Below are positions 6,823 to 8,305 of a stretch of 8,305 nt of DNA, piece after piece. The position numbers were made by a program, and so were the translations under genes. This DNA comes from an uncultured Oscillospiraceae bacterium (GTDB lineage Bacteria; Bacillota; Clostridia; Oscillospirales; Acutalibacteraceae): the NCBI GenBank assembly GCA_900555705.1, contig USLV01000037.1, positions 1 to 8,305 on the forward strand, in the 5' to 3' direction. The notes under the pieces are model-generated. The model worked only from the letters and a program-made list of their open reading frames with translations. It made no database searches and had not been told where the DNA came from. How positions within the stretch are numbered: the first letter of the stretch is position 1; each line of letters opens with the position of its first letter.

Positions 6823-7095
6823 TTATTGTTCCGTTACATCGCCGTCTTTCGGTATTTGCTCAAAATATATTTTCAAATATTGTTCATCATCGCCGCCTGT
6901 TATCACTCCGATTTTTTTACCGCCATATTGCAAGACACACCAGCAGTCTTGCTCAATATCCGATGATGAGGTGCCGTCCAATATCTCTGCGCCGAAAAGT
7001 ATATGCAGTTTTTGAATAAGCAGATTCAGAGTCTGTGTTTTGCCTTTGTTGGCTTTCGCCCATAAAGCAATCACTGTTGAGCAATTTGAAATCAT
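6823..7095 (-). CDS. Short P-loop (Walker A) protein, probably truncated
   Basis: A 90-aa protein from ATG 7095, chosen because a near-perfect AAGGAGG lies 8 nt upstream. The start VIALWAKANKGKTQTLNLLI is a hydrophobic strand, an A-x4-GKT Walker A motif (A13 to T20) and a helix, as at the N-terminus of ParA/SIMIBI-like ATPases. Next come DIEQDCWCVLQYGGKKIGVITGGDD (51-75) and a short acidic tail. There is no room for the later switch and base-binding motifs, and neither other frame downstream continues such a protein, so it is either a deletion product or a small member of a family I do not recognise. It is co-transcribed with the 504-aa membrane protein. The frame is open for another 42 codons upstream, but without ATG or a ribosome site. 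Confidence 0.7.
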   Translation of the reverse strand: MISNCSTVIALWAKANKGKTQTLNLLIQKLHILFGAEILDGTSSSDIEQDCWCVLQYGGKKIGVITGGDDEQYLKIYFEQIPKDGDVTEQ

Positions 7096-7477
7096 TTTGT
7101 TTTCCTCCTTTTTTATTTGCGCCTCCAGAAATAAAGACAGTTCATCCGACAAAAATGACGACCAAATTTCAAAAAATTTTCTGTCACATCGTTTTGTAGT
7201 CTCTAAGCTTATTTTTATGATCTATCAGAATCCCAGCTGAAAGAGAATACTAAGGCCACGGAAAAGCTTATGATTTCGGAAACAAATCAATATAGCTCGC
7301 AATGGGTAGAGCACCGTCCGTGAAAAACTGTCGGTTTATCGATATTTATCAAAATGTGCTGCTGGTTCGCAATGTCTCACTATTCACTTTTGATGGACTA
7401 TTTGATAAATAACACCTTTATGAATACAAAAACGGCCTCAAAAGGATAGTAACCTTTCAAGACCGTTTTGGCTAAGG
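7096..7477. other. AT-rich stretch with only tiny ORFs
   Basis: No convincing complete gene. On the minus strand the P-loop frame stays open to a TAG at 7224-7222 and reads like protein (for example KFFEIWSSFLSDELSLFLEA). On the plus strand a frame from about 7208 ends at TGA 7319-7321 (ending QYSSQWVEHRP), and a 36-codon ORF runs from 7302 to 7412 (MGRAPSVKNCRFIDIYQNVL and on to GLFDK). None has a good ribosome site. These may be fragments of genes lost by deletion. No clear sigma-A promoter for the P-loop operon was found. Confidence 0.35.
7428..7469 (-). terminator. Hairpin, terminator-like on the minus strand
   Basis: As minus-strand RNA, 7469-7453 (AAAACGGTCTTGAAAGG) pairs along all 17 positions with 7445-7429 if three G-U pairs are allowed, leaving a 7-base loop, and ends in five U. 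Read on the plus strand the same positions give C-A mismatches, so the structure favours minus transcripts. No minus-strand gene lies directly upstream, so it may be left over from a deleted gene. Confidence 0.5.
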
Positions 7478-8002
7478 ATGAAATTTAATACCTCAATGTT
7501 CAATCGTAAGAGTACCAATGGATTACTTTTGTTTCTTATGCTGAACAGCGGTTTGCGTCTCCATGAGGTGGTCACGCTTACCCTTGACCATTTGCATCTG
7601 CCGGAAGGATATCTCATTGTCGATGGCAAGGGCAACAAGCAGTGGTTGGTTCCGATTGGTCTGCATACCCGCAAGGTGCTGTTTCGATATCTTTCCCGCC
7701 GTCCCGGCTGTGCTCCTGCTGATCGGGTGTTTTTGATGTCCAGCCTGGAGCCGATCACGGACAATACCGTCCGGCAGATGTTCCGCAAGCTGAAACAGCG
7801 TGCTGCGATCCCCCGTCTTCGTGCTCATCTGCTCCGGCACACTTTCGCAACCCGGTATTTGGAAAACGGCGGTGACATGTATGCCCTTCAGCAAATTCTT
7901 GGTCATACCAGTCTCGAAATGGTCAAGAAATATGTCCACTCTATACCCCAGAAAACCGTTCCTGGTTTCCCCCGGTTCAGTCCTCTCGACAACCTTGCCT
8001 GA
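7478..8002 (+). CDS. Tyrosine recombinase/integrase, catalytic domain only
   Basis: A 174-aa XerC/D-type site-specific recombinase that cuts and rejoins DNA through a tyrosine-DNA intermediate. All catalytic positions are visible: R27 in SGLRLHEV, a lysine in GKGNK (K51 or K54), H117-x2-R120 in HLLRH, H143 in LGHTS and the nucleophile Y152 in KKYVH; the end FSPLDNLA is usual for the family. About 120-150 N-terminal residues, the SAM-like core-binding domain, are missing and no remnant is seen upstream. ATG 7478 has only a weak AAGG beside it. It ends 46 bp before a copy of the tRNA-Lys 3' part, the position expected for an island integrase next to its att site. It is probably a non-functional remnant, though a catalytic-domain-only protein is possible. 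Confidence 0.85.
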   Translation: MKFNTSMFNRKSTNGLLLFLMLNSGLRLHEVVTLTLDHLHLPEGYLIVDGKGNKQWLVPIGLHTRKVLFRYLSRRPGCAPADRVFLMSSLEPITDNTVRQMFRKLKQRAAIPRLRAHLLRHTFATRYLENGGDMYALQQILGHTSLEMVKKYVHSIPQKTVPGFPRFSPLDNLA

Positions 8003-8048
8003 GAGTGCTTAATGCATCCTCAAGCCTTGATATTGCTCGCATAACGAA

Positions 8049-8069
8049 CCATCGGGGATTCGAACCCCG
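8049..8069 (-). repeat. Direct repeat of tRNA-Lys 3' part (candidate att site)
   Basis: These 21 bases (from ccatcggggattcgaac to cccg) are identical to 8230-8250 inside tRNA-Lys and cover its T-arm and the first part of the 3' acceptor strand. The rest of a tRNA is absent: no matching 5' acceptor strand lies at the right distance. With the integrase fragment ending 46 bp away, it is best read as the att copy left by tRNA integration. Confidence 0.65.
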
Positions 8070-8162
8070 AACTCTGTGTCTTGCTTCGCAAGCTGCCTGT
8101 GAAATGCCTCCTGTTTCCTTCTCCCCCTGCTCTTTCGGGCATTTCGAGTCGTCCGACGCAGG

Positions 8163-8174
8163 GAATCCCCGATG
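8163..8174. repeat. Inverted partial copy of the tRNA 3' sequence
   Basis: GAATCCCCGATG here is the exact reverse complement of the first bases of the tRNA-derived repeat (8050-8061 and 8231-8242). With 8050-8061 it forms a 12-bp inverted repeat enclosing 101 bp, within which GAAATGCC (8101-8108) and GGCATTTC (8138-8145) form a second, inner pair. Confidence 0.5.
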
Positions 8175-8180
8175 ACGCAC

Positions 8181-8223
8181 AAAAAACCACCCCGGTCGTT
8201 CTGACGAACGTCCGGGGTGGTTT
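8181..8223 (-). terminator. Rho-independent terminator of tRNA-Lys
   Basis: On the minus strand AAACCACCCCGG (8223-8212) pairs with CCGGGGTGGTTT (8195-8184), extended inside by CGTTC/GAACG after a one-base mismatch, with a 4-base loop and a T-run down to 8181. Its first base is the terminal A of the encoded CCA, so the hairpin abuts the mature tRNA end. Confidence 0.9.
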
Positions 8224-8298
8224 GGTGACCCATCGGGGATTCGAACCCCGGACACCTTGATTAAAAGTCAAGTGCTCTGCCAACTGAGCTAATGGGTC
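8223..8298 (-). tRNA. tRNA-Lys (anticodon TTT)
   Basis: A complete 76-nt tRNA with encoded CCA. The acceptor stem GACCCAT pairs with ATGGGTC, the D-arm is GCTC/GAGC around AGTTGGCA, and the anticodon stem CTTGA/TCAAG holds loop CTTTTAA with anticodon TTT (8265-8263). The variable loop is GTGTC, the T-arm is CGGGG/CCCCG around TTCGAAT, the discriminator is A (8226) and CCA is 8225-8223. All stems pair. It decodes AAA and AAG. Its 3' part is duplicated at 8049-8069. The promoter lies beyond the window end. Confidence 0.98.
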
Positions 8299-8305
8299 AA
8301 AAAGC

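Noticed and set aside
8020..8130. A second tRNA gene on the minus strand around the 8049-8069 repeat
   Set aside because: Only the T-arm and a few acceptor bases are present. No 5' acceptor strand, D-arm or anticodon stem of the right spacing could be matched.
1..8305. CRISPR array or complete insertion sequence
   Set aside because: No regularly spaced repeats, and no transposase gene or paired terminal repeats flanking one, were seen on either strand.

Overview
The window looks like one end of an assembled contig from a Clostridia-type Firmicute, probably a gut Oscillospiraceae/Ruminococcaceae relative. The grounds are strong AGGAGG-type ribosome sites, sigma-A-like promoters, rho-independent hairpins with T-tracts, and a tRNA-Lys with an encoded CCA. 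No rRNA or marker gene is present, so the lineage is an inference. Bases 1-49 are not biological: they match the Illumina Nextera i7 adapter (index plus Tn5 mosaic end), so genomic sequence starts at base 50.

Left part (50-4860, GC-rich, densely packed). A minus-strand pair holds a 231-aa nucleotidyltransferase and, 3 bp downstream, the first 41 codons of an unknown gene cut off by the adapter junction. Divergent from it is a plus-strand three-gene operon: a 225-aa HEAT-repeat protein, a 133-aa unknown, and a 158-aa unknown that overlaps the previous gene by ATGA. It ends at a perfect 16-bp-arm bidirectional terminator (2606-2643). The same hairpin ends a minus-strand pair transcribed from a recognisable promoter near 4880-4907: a 172-aa putative lipoprotein followed by a 537-aa SulP anion transporter with a C-terminal STAS domain.

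Right part (about 4937-8250) looks like a decayed, horizontally acquired island. It begins with a 41-aa relic that resembles the N-terminus of the short sigma-factor-like proteins of Clostridial conjugative elements, next to a 25-bp palindrome. An AT-rich minus-strand operon follows: a 90-aa protein with a Walker A motif, then a 504-aa membrane protein with four C-x2-C motifs. Then come about 380 bp with only tiny ORFs and a hairpin, and a tyrosine recombinase reduced to its catalytic domain. The recombinase stops 46 bp before a 21-bp copy of the 3' part of tRNA-Lys; the intact tRNA-Lys(TTT) lies 181 bp further on at the contig end. This arrangement fits tRNA-targeted integration followed by decay.

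No CRISPR array, complete insertion sequence or recognised defence system was found. The least explained genes are the HEAT operon and the P-loop/zinc-motif membrane pair on the island.
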